58,752 nucleotides of DNA. It comes from Paracidovorax wautersii. Lineage in GTDB: Bacteria; Pseudomonadota; Gammaproteobacteria; Burkholderiales; Burkholderiaceae_C. Of this stretch, positions 44,760-54,691 are shown one piece after another; the first letter of the stretch is position 1; every line of letters starts with the position of its first letter. The stretch lies in NCBI GenBank assembly GCA_009912175.1, contig WNDQ01000023.1, forward strand, positions 1-58,752, in the 5' to 3' direction. The notes below the pieces were generated by a model that ran no database searches, was not told the DNA's origin, and saw nothing but the letters and a program-made list of their open reading frames with translations. The position numbers and the translations under genes were made by a program.

Positions 44760-45603
44760 CGGGGGGTTTTGTCTCGGGGGTTGTCGGGGCGTTCGGTGCG
44801 CCCTCTTTGGGAATGAGGTCCAGCGGCTGAGCCCGGCGCGGCCGCGCGGCCATCAGCAGTTGCCACACGCCATAGCGGCGGATGTCGCCCAGCAGCGGCG
44901 GCAGCGACAGCAGCAGCAGAATCACGGCCAGCGGCACGATGCAGACAAAGCCCACGTATTGGAAGCCCACCGCGCCATACAAGCCGCCCAGGAAGAACAT
45001 GCCCAGAATCGCGCCCAGCAGTTGCAGGCGGCCGCGGTTGGCGGCCACATGGCGGCCCGGCACCTCGGCCCGGTTCCAGTAGAGCATCTTGCCGAACTCG
45101 ATGCCCAGGTCGGTGATCACGCCCGTCATGTGCGTGGTGCGGATCAACGACGACGAGGCCTTGCTCATGAGCGCGTTCTGCAGCCCCATGATGAAGGCCA
45201 GCAGCGGCACGATGACCGGCAAGGCAAAAGGCGTGCGGTGGTGCAGCAGAAAGCCGCCCAGCAGGCCGAACAACAGCATGAGCACGGCCTCGATGGCCAG
45301 CGGCAGCGCGTATTCGCTGCGCAGCTGATGGCGGCGCGCCGCGTTGACCAGCAGCGCCGTGGTGGCCGCGCCGCTCACGAAGAACAGCAGCGCGCCGAAG
45401 GCGGCCAGCACCAGCGTCATCTGCCCGAGCACCAGGTTGTCGGCCAGCATGGCCACGAAGCCCGACATGTGCGAGGTGTACATCGCCACCACCAGGAAAC
45501 CGCCCGCGTTCACCGCGCCCGCGTTGAAGGCCAGCAGGCTGCCCAGCACGCCGTTCAGGCGCGGCGTGCGGTGCTGGCCCGACAGCAACAGCAGTTCCCT
45601 CAC
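44737..45603 (-). CDS. YoaK-family (DUF1275) membrane protein nested between glcE and glcF
   Basis: A 288-residue membrane protein with about six helices. The family signature is visible: NAGAVNAGGFLVVAMYTSHMSG, then MGLQNALMSKASSSLIRTTHMTGVITDLGIEFG. No transport or enzyme activity is established for the family. It overlaps the glcE stop by four bases and the glcF start by 23 bases, so all three are translated from one mRNA. Position suggests a link to glycolate or glyoxylate movement or membrane attachment of the oxidase, which is inference. The last 25 residues are a Pro-rich tail encoded by the region overlapping glcF. Confidence 0.9.
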   Translation of the reverse strand: MRELLLLSGQHRTPRLNGVLGSLLAFNAGAVNAGGFLVVAMYTSHMSGFVAMLADNLVLGQMTLVLAAFGALLFFVSGAATTALLVNAARRHQLRSEYALPLAIEAVLMLLFGLLGGFLLHHRTPFALPVIVPLLAFIMGLQNALMSKASSSLIRTTHMTGVITDLGIEFGKMLYWNRAEVPGRHVAANRGRLQLLGAILGMFFLGGLYGAVGFQYVGFVCIVPLAVILLLLSLPPLLGDIRRYGVWQLLMAARPRRAQPLDLIPKEGAPNAPTTPETKPPDANPPFP

Positions 45604-46769
45604 ACCGCAGCCCTCTCGTCCACGTCCGCCAGGCCCAGGTGCCCGCCCGCGAAAACGCCGTCAGGATCGAAGGCCTGCCGCAGCCGCGCCTGGATGCGCG
45701 CCAGCGCGGCCGGCTGGGGATGAAAAACCGGCACCGACGCGGTGGCTGGCGCCGCTGCCGCGCGAAACAGCGTGGCGTGGCCACCGAGCGCCGCCGCCTG
45801 GCTTCGCAAGGCCTCGGCCGCATCGACGGGCGCGTGCACCCAGCGCTGCGCGCCGTGCCATTCGATGGCGGGCTCGCCCTGCGCCATCGGCCAGGCCACG
45901 GCCGGCGCCGTCTGCGGCACCGACAGGCGCCACAGGGCCTCGCCCGGCTGCGCCTGCAGGGCCTGCACGCGCTGCTCGCGCCAGTCTTGCCACGCGGTCT
46001 GCGCGTCGTCCGCGCCGACCACCTCGGCCGGGTATTGCCGCGCCAGCAGCGCGGTCGCGGCCTCGACCGCCGCGCGGGCACCGGCCAGCCGCAGCAGCAA
46101 ACGGCCGCCGTGCCAGACGCTGGCCTGCAGCGGCAAGGGCTGGCCGCCCCAGCGGTTGAGCGCGTCGAGCGCGGCCTGCTGGGGCAGCGCAAAAGCCAGC
46201 GTGGCCTGCGCCACGGGACGGGGCAGCACCTTGAGCGAGACCTCGGCGATCACCCCCAGCGCGCCGAGCGAGCCGGCCATCAGGCGCGAGACGTCGTAAC
46301 CCGCCACGTTCTTCATGACCTGCCCGCCGAACTGCAGCCACTGGCCGCGCCCGTCGACCACGGCCACGCCCAGCATGTAGTCGCGCACGGCCCCGGCACT
46401 GGCCCGGCCCGGTCCGCTCAAGCCGGCCGCGACCATGCCACCGACCGTGGCCCGGCCTGGGCCGTCGCCCGCAAAATGCGGCGGCTCGAACGGCAGGTAC
46501 TGGCCCTGCGCGGCCAGCGCGGCCTCCAGCTCGGCCAGCGGCGTGCCGGCGCGGGCGGTGACGACCAGCTCGGAGGGCTCGTAGCTCACGATGCCGCTGA
46601 GCTCGCGCGTGTCGAGCCCCGACGCCTGCGGCGGCGCGCTGCCGTAGAAACGTTTGCTGCCCCCGCCCTGGATGACCAGGCGCTCGCCCTGGCGCTGCGC
46701 ATGGCGCACACGGTCGATCAGGCGCGCCAGCGCGGGGGAGGAAGACGTGGGAGCAGTCATGGGTGTCAA
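45600..46769 (-). CDS. glcE: Glycolate oxidase FAD-binding subunit GlcE
   Basis: A 389-residue FAD-linked subunit of glycolate oxidase. The FAD-binding (PCMH-type) fold contains VIQGGGSKRFYG, LSGIVSYEPSELVVTARAGT, GQYLPFEPPHFAGDG, TVGGMVAAGLSGPGRASAGA and VMKNVAGYDVSRLMAGSLGA, the usual GlcE blocks. The C-terminus is an FAD-linked oxidase domain with a variable substrate part. The first ATG is at 46769; a second at 46760 is possible. The catalytic partner GlcD is not in the window; upstream is a lactonase gene. Confidence 0.94.
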   Translation of the reverse strand: MTPMTAPTSSSPALARLIDRVRHAQRQGERLVIQGGGSKRFYGSAPPQASGLDTRELSGIVSYEPSELVVTARAGTPLAELEAALAAQGQYLPFEPPHFAGDGPGRATVGGMVAAGLSGPGRASAGAVRDYMLGVAVVDGRGQWLQFGGQVMKNVAGYDVSRLMAGSLGALGVIAEVSLKVLPRPVAQATLAFALPQQAALDALNRWGGQPLPLQASVWHGGRLLLRLAGARAAVEAATALLARQYPAEVVGADDAQTAWQDWREQRVQALQAQPGEALWRLSVPQTAPAVAWPMAQGEPAIEWHGAQRWVHAPVDAAEALRSQAAALGGHATLFRAAAAPATASVPVFHPQPAALARIQARLRQAFDPDGVFAGGHLGLADVDERAAV

Positions 46770-46907
46770 CGCATCGAAGAAGCTGCGCCAGGATCCGGCC
46801 GGGCCAACGCCCCTGGCGGCCTGCTGTCCATGATTTCATGGCCAGCCCGGGGGCTCGCGGATGAATGACCAATTGAGTGGGACATTGTGGTCATCCGGCT
46901 GCGGCGC

Positions 46908-47966
46908 TCAGGGTCGCGCAAAAGCCTGCACCGGCAGGCCGGGCACGTCCACACGCAGCGCCAGCACCTGGCCCGCGGGCTGTTCGCTCAGCTCCTGCGC
47001 GGGCCGGCCCTTGCTGGCCGTGGTCACGAACAGCGTGCGGCCGTCGGGGCCGCCCAGGCAGGGCATGGTCGGGCACTGGACCGGCAGGTGGAAAACGGTG
47101 TCGAGCCGCCCGTCGGGCGCCAGGCGCAGCACACGCGCGCCCTCGAACATGGCGACGTAGTAATAGCCCTGGGCATCGACCGTCGCGCCGTCGGGCCGGC
47201 CCAGGTAGCCGTCGGCGCCGGGCTGCCAGCCGGCTGGTTTTTCAGGGAAATGCGCAAAGACGCGGTGATGGCGCAGTGTGTTGGTGCGCGTGTCGCTGTC
47301 CCAGGCGAACACCGCGTGCTGCGGCGTGTCGGCCCAGTACATGCGGCCAAAGTCGGGCGACCACGCCAGGCCGTTGGCGGTGATGGCGTTGAGGGCCTTG
47401 AGCTCGATCAGTGGCGAGCCCTCGCGGCCGTCGATGCTGTAGAGCTCGGCGCGGCGCGAGGTCTTGGGCTCGAACAGCGTGCCGGCCCACAGGCGGCCCT
47501 GGTCGTCGCACTTGCCGTCGTTGAAACGCATGGTCGCCGGGTCGTGGTTGAAACGCACCAGGCACGCCAGCGCGCCGCCCCATTCGCGCGCCAGGTAGAC
47601 CCCGTCACGCATGGCCAGCACCCAGCCGCCACCCCGCACCGGCGCGACGCAGCCGGCTTCCTGCGGCAGATCCCAGGCCTCGGACGCGGCCAGGACACAA
47701 CGATTCGCGTCGTCCGGCGCCGCCAGCGGCGCACGCAAGAGCTGGCGGCCCGGAATGTCCAGCCAGTACAGGCGCTGCTCGTCGCCGCTCCAGTAGATGG
47801 ACTCGCCCAGTTGATTACGCCCGGCGCTGGCCACCGTCCAGCGCGAAGCCGGCACCTGGCGGACGGCCTGCGCCGATTCGAAGGTCACGAAGGGCGAACG
47901 ATCGCCGGCGGCGGAAGAAAAAGACGCGATAGGCATCGCGCTATTGGAACCCAGACTGGTTTCCAT
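46908..47966 (-). CDS. SMP-30/gluconolactonase-family sugar lactonase (cytoplasmic)
   Basis: A 352-residue six-bladed propeller of the SMP-30 family. Motifs include LGESIYWSGDEQRLYWLDIP (metal Glu), MRFNDGKCDDQGRLWAGTLF (Asn and the gating region) and NGLAWSPDFGRMYWADTP plus YLGRPDGATVDAQGYYYVAM (metal Asp). Unlike the lactonase at 8374-9465 it has no export signal, so it acts in the cytoplasm on aldonolactones. Its ATG overlaps the stop of the epimerase frame (TGATG at 47964-47968); an alternative start lies 30 bases further in. A sugar-dehydrogenase pathway producing the lactone is probable but no dehydrogenase is next to it. Confidence 0.9.
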   Translation of the reverse strand: METSLGSNSAMPIASFSSAAGDRSPFVTFESAQAVRQVPASRWTVASAGRNQLGESIYWSGDEQRLYWLDIPGRQLLRAPLAAPDDANRCVLAASEAWDLPQEAGCVAPVRGGGWVLAMRDGVYLAREWGGALACLVRFNHDPATMRFNDGKCDDQGRLWAGTLFEPKTSRRAELYSIDGREGSPLIELKALNAITANGLAWSPDFGRMYWADTPQHAVFAWDSDTRTNTLRHHRVFAHFPEKPAGWQPGADGYLGRPDGATVDAQGYYYVAMFEGARVLRLAPDGRLDTVFHLPVQCPTMPCLGGPDGRTLFVTTASKGRPAQELSEQPAGQVLALRVDVPGLPVQAFARP

Positions 47967-49030
47967 CAGACCCGGACCTTTTCAGAGACCCCAAAAAAAA
48001 CAACATGAGCTTGAGGCCACGACCCCAACGCCCCGTCAAGTGACAGCGTGGCCGGGCTTTGCCCGGTCGGTGCTGTCGCCCCCCAGTGGAGGAGGCGCCG
48101 CAGGCGCTTCGGGGGGCGTCTGAAGAACCTGTCGATCTCCCAAGTCGTCGTCGTGCTGTAGGACTGCCCGGACTCCAGCGCGCGGATGCCCAGGCTCTGT
48201 GCGGTGCGCGCGGCGGTGTGCAGGGCAAAGGCGTTGTTGACGTGGCTCACCGGCTCCAGCGCGATGAAGGGCAGCGCTTCGCGCGTGTAGACCACCAGCC
48301 GCGACACCGACGAGCGGGTGCGCACCCGCAGCAGTTCGTCACGCAGGTCGACCACGCCGGGCCAGCCTTCGAAGCAGTTGTCGACGTCCAGAAACGCGCA
48401 GTTGGCGTCGATGCCGTGCGCGGCATGGCTGTGCGTGGGCAGCATGTCGTCGCCCATTTCCCATCGGGCCGTGGCCTCGAAGGCGATGCGGCTGCGCGTG
48501 CGCTTGACGAAGTAGGGATGCAGTCCCAGGCCGACCGGCGCCACCTGCTCCGAGAGGTTGCGCAAGGCCAGCGTGATGGTCACGCGCGCATCGGGCGCAT
48601 GCACGATGCCACCGCGCTCGGCCTGCGGCGACTCCAGCGCGATGGTCTGCGTGGCCTCGAACGCAAAGGGCCAGGCGGCATCTGGCGTGTGCCGGTACGT
48701 CATCACCACACGCGTGGGCTGCTGTTCGGTCACTTGCCAGGGCCGCAGGCGGCCCATCCCATGAATCGCGTGCGGCCCATGCGTGTCGGGCTGCAGCAGG
48801 TAGGTCTGTCCCAGCCATTGCAGGCGGGCGTGGCCCACCCGGTTTGAAAACGGCACCAGGGGAAAGCAGCCGGCCTGGCGCACATCGGTCAGCTCTGCGG
48901 CTGGCGTGGAACGCAGCACCGGAATGCCCTGCAGCCACAGCCCCGCGATGGCACCGCCCAGGTCCGGCCGCAGGTCACAACGCAGGGCACCGGTTTCGAG
49001 GGACAACGAAGTCGAGGGCGTGACGTTCAT
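47966..49030 (-). CDS. Aldose-1-epimerase-like protein with repeat-encoded C-terminal tail
   Basis: A 354-residue galactose-mutarotase-fold protein. Family parts include the SLETGALRCDLRPDLGGAIA start, FPLVPFSNRVGHARL, HGPHAIHGMGRLRPWQV, VGLGLHPYFVKRTRS with the catalytic His, and FIALEPVSHVNNAF with the catalytic Glu. The natural domain ends near STTTTWEIDRFF. The next 51 residues (RRPPKRLRRLLHWGATAP onward) are encoded by the structured repeat at 48037-48118 and following bases. The frame stops exactly on the lactonase start codon. It should interconvert sugar anomers before the lactonase step. ATG at 49030 has a GGAGA ribosome-binding site. Confidence 0.88.
   Translation of the reverse strand: MNVTPSTSLSLETGALRCDLRPDLGGAIAGLWLQGIPVLRSTPAAELTDVRQAGCFPLVPFSNRVGHARLQWLGQTYLLQPDTHGPHAIHGMGRLRPWQVTEQQPTRVVMTYRHTPDAAWPFAFEATQTIALESPQAERGGIVHAPDARVTITLALRNLSEQVAPVGLGLHPYFVKRTRSRIAFEATARWEMGDDMLPTHSHAAHGIDANCAFLDVDNCFEGWPGVVDLRDELLRVRTRSSVSRLVVYTREALPFIALEPVSHVNNAFALHTAARTAQSLGIRALESGQSYSTTTTWEIDRFFRRPPKRLRRLLHWGATAPTGQSPATLSLDGALGSWPQAHVVFFGVSEKVRV
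48037..48118. repeat. Structured intergenic repeat, copy 2 (inside the epimerase 3' end)
   Basis: Matches 42486-42570 over its whole length. Outer stem GACAGC (48042-48047)/GCTGTC (48072-48077), inner hairpin CCGGGC-TTT-GCCCGG (48052-48066), second hairpin GCGCC-GCA-GGCGC, closing CTTCGGGGGGC. The inner stem differs from copy 1 at the closing pair (A-T there, C-G here), a compensatory change. Here the element has become part of a coding frame. Confidence 0.85.
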
Positions 49031-49382
49031 GGTGGTCTCCTTGCCTGCACAGGCCTCTTCACACAGAGGTCTTGCGGCCCATTCTTGCACAGCCCTCGCC
49101 AGGCATTGGCCGTCGCCATCCCCAGGGAATCCCGGTGTCCGGTTCATCAGCGCACCAGGATCGGCCTGAACACCGATACCGGCACGGAAAACGTGCGTCA
49201 TGGGCCATGCCTCACCCCAGCCCTGTGAGCCACGCCCTGTTTTCAGACAAAAAAAGGCCCGCCGAAGCGGGCCGAACATCCAAAGGAGACTATCGCCCAT
49301 CTTTCTGCAGGATTCATGCCCGCTCGGCACGTCTGCGATGGGCCCCGCCGATCGGCTCGAAGCCGATGCGGCGCGGATGGGT
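49031..49382. other. 352-base gap upstream of the epimerase and downstream of amtB
   Basis: No gene seen. It contains the amtB terminator (49249-49273). The leftward epimerase promoter is expected near 49040-49150, but I could not identify clear -35/-10 elements. Confidence 0.5.
49249..49273 (-). terminator. Rho-independent terminator of glnK-amtB
   Basis: On the minus strand GGCCCGC-TTCG-GCGGGCC is followed by seven T. A UUCG tetraloop closes a perfect 7-bp stem. It lies about 110 bases after the amtB stop. Confidence 0.92.
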
Positions 49383-50702
49383 TTAACGCGTGTAGGCGGT
49401 TTCGCCGTGCGAGGTGATGTCCAGGCCTTCGCGCTCGGCTTCCTGCGAGACACGCAGGCCCACCGTCAGATCAGCGATCTTGAAGGCGATGAAGGAGACC
49501 ACGGCCGACCACACGATGGTCAGCAGCACGCCCTTGATCTGGATCCAGACCTGGGGACCGATGGCGAAGGTGTCGGGCGTGGCGCCGCCCGTGCCGCCCA
49601 GGCCCTGGGCCGCGAACACACCGGTCAGGATGGCGCCGACGATGCCGCAGACACCGTGCACGCCGAACACGTCGAACGCGTCGTCGGCACCGAGCAGGCG
49701 CTTGAGCGCCGTCACGCCCCACAGACCCGCCAGGCCGCCGGCCAGACCGATCACGATGGAGCCCATCGGGCCCACGAAACCCGCGGCTGGGGTGATGGCC
49801 ACCAGGCCGGCAATGGCGCCGGAGGCGGCACCCAGCATCGAGGCCTTGCCTTTGAGCAGTGCTTCAGCGGCGATCCAGCTCAGCACGGCAGCCGCCGTGG
49901 CCAGGGTGGTGTTGACGAAGGCCAGGCCTGCGCTGCCGTTGGCGGCACCGGCGGAACCGGCGTTGAAGCCGTACCAGCCCACCCACAGCAGCGAGGCACC
50001 GACCATGGTCAGCGTCAGGCTGTGCGGCGTCAGGGCTTCCTTGCCGTAGCCCAGGCGCTTGCCGATCAAATAGGCACCGACCAGGCCGGCCACACCCGCG
50101 TTGATGTGAATCACGGTGCCGCCGGCAAAGTCCAGCGCGCCGTCGGCGGCCAGCAGACCACCGCCCCAGACCATGTGGGCAATCGGCAGGTAGCTGAAGG
50201 TGAACCACAGCACCGAGAAAATCAGCACGGCCGAGAACTTGATGCGCTCGGCAAAGGAGCCCACGATCAGCGCTGTGGCGATGGCCGCGAACGCGCCCTG
50301 GAAGCCGACGAACACGAATTCAGGGATGGTCTTGAGCACCGAGGAGATCGTGTCGGGCGTGATACCCGCCAGGAACAGCGCGCCGAAACCGCCGAAGAAC
50401 GTGCCCTCGCCCACGAAGGCGACCGAATAGCCATAGATGGCCCACAGCACGGAGACCAGGGAGAACACCACGAACACCTGCATCAGGATGGACAGCATGT
50501 TCTTGGAGCGGCCCAGGCCGCCGTAGAACAGCGCCAGGCCCGGGATGCTCATCAGGATGACCAGCAGCGTGGACGTCAGCATCCACGAGGTGTCACCGGA
50601 ATCCAGCGCCGGGGCGGCGGGAGCCGCGGCCTGCGCCAGCGCCAAGCCACTCGCGCCCAGCAGTCCCATGCCCAGCAGGGACAAAGCAAGCAATTTCTTC
50701 AT
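49383..50702 (-). CDS. amtB: Ammonium transporter AmtB
   Basis: A 439-residue inner-membrane ammonium channel, trimeric, with about 11 helices plus a signal peptide (MKKLLALSLLGMGLLGASGL, cleaved near ALAQA). Typical AmtB stretches are ALFYGGLGRSKNMLS, YLPIAHMVWGGGLLA, the twin-His region HINAGVAGLVGAYLIGKR, and DAFDVFGVHGVCGIVGAILT. The ATG at 50702 begins the signal peptide. It follows glnK by 54 bases; GlnK blocks the channel when nitrogen is sufficient. Expression should depend on NtrC and sigma-54. Confidence 0.96.
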   Translation of the reverse strand: MKKLLALSLLGMGLLGASGLALAQAAAPAAPALDSGDTSWMLTSTLLVILMSIPGLALFYGGLGRSKNMLSILMQVFVVFSLVSVLWAIYGYSVAFVGEGTFFGGFGALFLAGITPDTISSVLKTIPEFVFVGFQGAFAAIATALIVGSFAERIKFSAVLIFSVLWFTFSYLPIAHMVWGGGLLAADGALDFAGGTVIHINAGVAGLVGAYLIGKRLGYGKEALTPHSLTLTMVGASLLWVGWYGFNAGSAGAANGSAGLAFVNTTLATAAAVLSWIAAEALLKGKASMLGAASGAIAGLVAITPAAGFVGPMGSIVIGLAGGLAGLWGVTALKRLLGADDAFDVFGVHGVCGIVGAILTGVFAAQGLGGTGGATPDTFAIGPQVWIQIKGVLLTIVWSAVVSFIAFKIADLTVGLRVSQEAEREGLDITSHGETAYTR

Positions 50703-50756
50703 GTTCAGAACTCTTCTTTCGTCGTTGTTCAGGATCTGCAACCCACCTGCGGCGGA

Positions 50757-51883
<1,127 letters not shown>

Positions 51884-51938
51884 GAAGAACTCCTGCTCCA
51901 GGTTTTGGTGGTGGGTGAGATGCGATGCACCACCGTTC

Positions 51939-51954
51939 AGCAGGAACCGTGCCA
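51939..51954 (-). promoter_or_regulatory. Sigma-54 promoter of the torF-glnK-amtB operon
   Basis: On the minus strand the sequence TGGCACGGTTCCTGCT matches the -24/-12 consensus TGGCACG-N4-TTGCT with a single mismatch. It lies 55 bases before the porin start codon, the correct distance and orientation. Confidence 0.8.
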
Positions 51955-52083
51955 GACGAAAGGCCGCCCGCCCAGGGCGATTTCGGCATCGCCTCGTTTT
52001 TTGGCGGGTCGGCGGAACTTTTCAACACGCACCGCCTTGGGTCAAAGGCAGCTCCATCGAAGCTCATGCACCACAAAAACCAA

Positions 52084-52104
52084 TGCAATCACCTACTTGG
52101 TGCA
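52084..52104 (-). promoter_or_regulatory. NtrC-type enhancer site
   Basis: On the minus strand TGCACC-AAGTA-GGT-GAT-TGCA resembles the NtrC consensus TGCACC-N5-GGTGCA with three extra bases in the second half. It lies about 130 bases upstream of the sigma-54 element. A second TGCACCA half-site is at 52067-52073. Both support control by the NtrBC system. Confidence 0.6.
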
Positions 52105-52211
52105 AATTTCCGGGATTTCCCTAGGGTGCACGCTTTTAGTGCCTGGTCGATATCCGTGCACACCGGCCCCCAGGAGCAAAGTCAACGCGCACAGCGGCTG
52201 CACCCGGTGAA

Positions 52212-52970
52212 TCAGGGCCGCGGACTTCCCAGGAAATCGAGAACCTCTTTCCGCGTGGCAGAGGGGGAATCCGGTACCGCGTGGGTCGCGGCAGGGCGGG
52301 GGCCCGCCTTCAAGGCGGCTCGCAGCCGAGCCGCGTTCTGCGTGTCGCGATCGGCCTTCAGCAGGGCCAGCATCTTCGAATAGCTGTTCCGGTTGTCCGC
52401 CCCCGGTGGATCGCAGGCCAGCAGGTTGTCGAACGACGTGCCTTCGGCCAGATACGCCAGCACACGCGGCTGCGACACCTGGCTGCCGTCCTTGTGCCCC
52501 GATGCGTAAGCCGCAACGATCTCGGCCATCTTGGGCGGGTGGTCGGTGACCGGCTCCGCCCTACGGCCATCCGCGTGCGTCCAACGGTGGGGTGGCTGCC
52601 ATTGACCGCCGCACACACTGCCCTGCGCCACGTGCACGACACAGCCGTCGTCCATGCGCACGAAAGCGCAGAGATACTCGGACGACGCGGCCGTGCCGTC
52701 CTCGCCCTGTGCAGAAAAACTCACGAACGTGTACCGCCGGTCCGGCGAGAGCTTGTCGGCATCATGCCGGGGGTCGTAGGCAAATTCCAAACCATCATCA
52801 AAGGCGGAAAGCACCCGGCCGTCCGCGCGCCTGAAGGTCAGCGACTGGTACCGGCCGTTGCCGCCGTCGGCATAGACCAGGGCGCCCGATGGGCCCGGCA
52901 CACTGACCTGCGCATGCGCCGGCAGGCCAGCGGCAAGGGCAGCCAGCGCCAGAACGAAGAACCTGTTCAT
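52212..52970 (-). CDS. Uncharacterised exported protein
   Basis: A 252-residue protein with a clear signal peptide (MNRFFVLALAALAAGLPAHA, cleavage after AHA). I do not recognise the family. The mature part has a beta-rich N-terminal half with RYQSLTFRRADGRVLSAFDD and YTFVSFSAQGEDG, four Cys in the middle (LCAFVRMDDGCVV and GSVCGGQW, plus LLACDPPG later) that could form disulfides, and a helical C-terminal part with DNRNSYSKMLALLKADRDTQ. It is probably periplasmic. It stands alone, upstream of the divergent comM. Its stop lies about 110 bases from the NtrC-type site but it is transcribed separately. Confidence 0.75.
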   Translation of the reverse strand: MNRFFVLALAALAAGLPAHAQVSVPGPSGALVYADGGNGRYQSLTFRRADGRVLSAFDDGLEFAYDPRHDADKLSPDRRYTFVSFSAQGEDGTAASSEYLCAFVRMDDGCVVHVAQGSVCGGQWQPPHRWTHADGRRAEPVTDHPPKMAEIVAAYASGHKDGSQVSQPRVLAYLAEGTSFDNLLACDPPGADNRNSYSKMLALLKADRDTQNAARLRAALKAGPRPAATHAVPDSPSATRKEVLDFLGSPRP

Positions 52971-53113
52971 GATCTTTTCTGAAGGTGCATGTGGGGCTCA
53001 ATTCTGTGCGCTAGCGCGTGTGATGCACTTTTTCCACGCCCGCGTTGGGACCAGAAAGGGCATGACACGCTCTAAGATGCCCCGTTCCAAAAAAGAAAAG
53101 ACAGGGAGGCGCC

Positions 53114-54678
53114 ATGCAAGTGGCTGTGATCAGGAGCCGGGCACTGGACGGGCTGAAGGCCACGCCGGTGACGGTGGAGGTTCATCTGGCCAACGGGCTG
53201 CCCAGCTTCACGCTGGTCGGCCTGGCCGATACCGAGGTCAAGGAGGCACGCGAACGCGTGCGCGCCGCGCTGCAGAGCTGCGGCTTTGACTTTCCGAGCA
53301 ACAAACGCATGACGGTCAACCTGGCGCCGGCCGATCTGCCCAAGGACTCGGGGCGCTTCGACCTGCCGTTGGCGCTGGGCATTCTGGCAGCCAGCGGACA
53401 GCTCGACGCCGGCCGGCTGGCCGCCTTCGAGTTTGCTGGCGAGTTGTCGCTGACGGGCGAGTTGCGTGCCATCCGCGGCGCCCTGGTGATGGCGCTGGCC
53501 CAGCGCCAGGCTGGCCAGGCGCACGACGACGAGGCTGTGGGCGGACTGGTGCTGCCCATGGACAGCGCGCACGAAGCCGCGCTGGTGCCGCAGGCGCGCA
53601 TCCACGGCGCGCGCCATCTGCTGGACGTGGTGCAGCAGTTTCTGCCCGAGCCGCGCGAGGCACAAACGCCCCAGGCAAGCACCGGCGATGCACCCGACCG
53701 GCCACCAACGACCCCATCCGACAGCGACGGCACAGGCTGGCAGCGCATCGCGCACCAGCCGCCACCGCCCGCGGCGCGCCATGCGCCCGATCTGCGTGAC
53801 GTCAAAGGCCAGATCGCCGCGCGGCGCGCGCTGGAGATCGCCGCTGCCGGCGGCCACGGCCTGCTGCTGGTCGGCCCGCCCGGTTCGGGCAAGTCGCTGC
53901 TGGCCCAGCGTTTTGCCGGCGTACTGCCGCCCATGACGACCGACGAGGCGCTGGAAAGCGCGGCCGTGGCCAGCCTGGCCGGCCGCTTCTCGCCGCAGCG
54001 CTGGGCGCAGCGCCCCACCGCCGGCCCGCACCACACGGCCAGTGCCGTGGCCATGGTCGGCGGCGGCAGTCCGCCGCGCCCGGGCGAGGTCTCACTTGCC
54101 CACAACGGCGTGCTGTTCCTCGACGAACTGCCCGAGTTTCCGCGCTCGGCGCTCGAAGCCCTGCGCGAGCCGCTGGAAAACGGCCACATCAGCATCGTGC
54201 GCGCCGCGCGGCGGGCCGACTTTCCGGCCCGTTTCCAGTTGATCGCCGCGATGAACCCCTGCCCTTGCGGCTACCTGGGCACCGAACTCGACGGCCAGCC
54301 GCGCTGCCGCTGCTCGACCGCATCGATCTGCACGTGGAGGTGCGCGCCGTGGCGCACGCCGAACTGCTGGCCGCTGCGCCCGGCGAACCCAGCGACGCGG
54401 TGCGCGAGCGTGTGGTGCAGGCGCGCGAACGTGCCATCGCACGCCAGGGCCATGCCAACCAGCAACTGGCCGGGCCGGCCATCGACGCCCATGCGCACCT
54501 GGCGCCCGCCGCGCTGGAGCTGCTGCACAAGACGGCCAGCCGCCTGGGCTGGTCCGGGCGCGGCCTGCACCGCGCCATCAAGGTCGCGCGCACCATTGCT
54601 GACCTGGCCGGCAGTCCGCGCATCGAGCCCGTGCAGGTGGCCGAAGCCATCCAGTACCGGCGCGCGCCGCGCGCCTGA
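53114..54678 (+). pseudogene. comM: comM (YifB/Mg-chelatase-like AAA+ helicase), disrupted by a frame-shifting deletion
   Basis: ComM is a hexameric AAA+ branch-migration helicase needed for efficient natural transformation. The N-terminal part ([20 protein letters not shown], then [20 protein letters not shown]) and the ATPase core are intact: Walker [17 protein letters not shown] and Walker [19 protein letters not shown], then [20 protein letters not shown]. After the CRC the frame is wrong; the rest continues in another frame from about 54312 ([11 protein letters not shown] to YRRAPRA at 54678). The expected segment between CRC and LLDRIDLH (about 15 residues, TPxQVxRYQxKLSGP) is missing. 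The junction is the motif CCGCTGC, which would occur at both deletion ends. Read as is, no full-length protein is made. Confidence 0.88.
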
Positions 54679-54691
54679 GCAGGTTCTGAAG

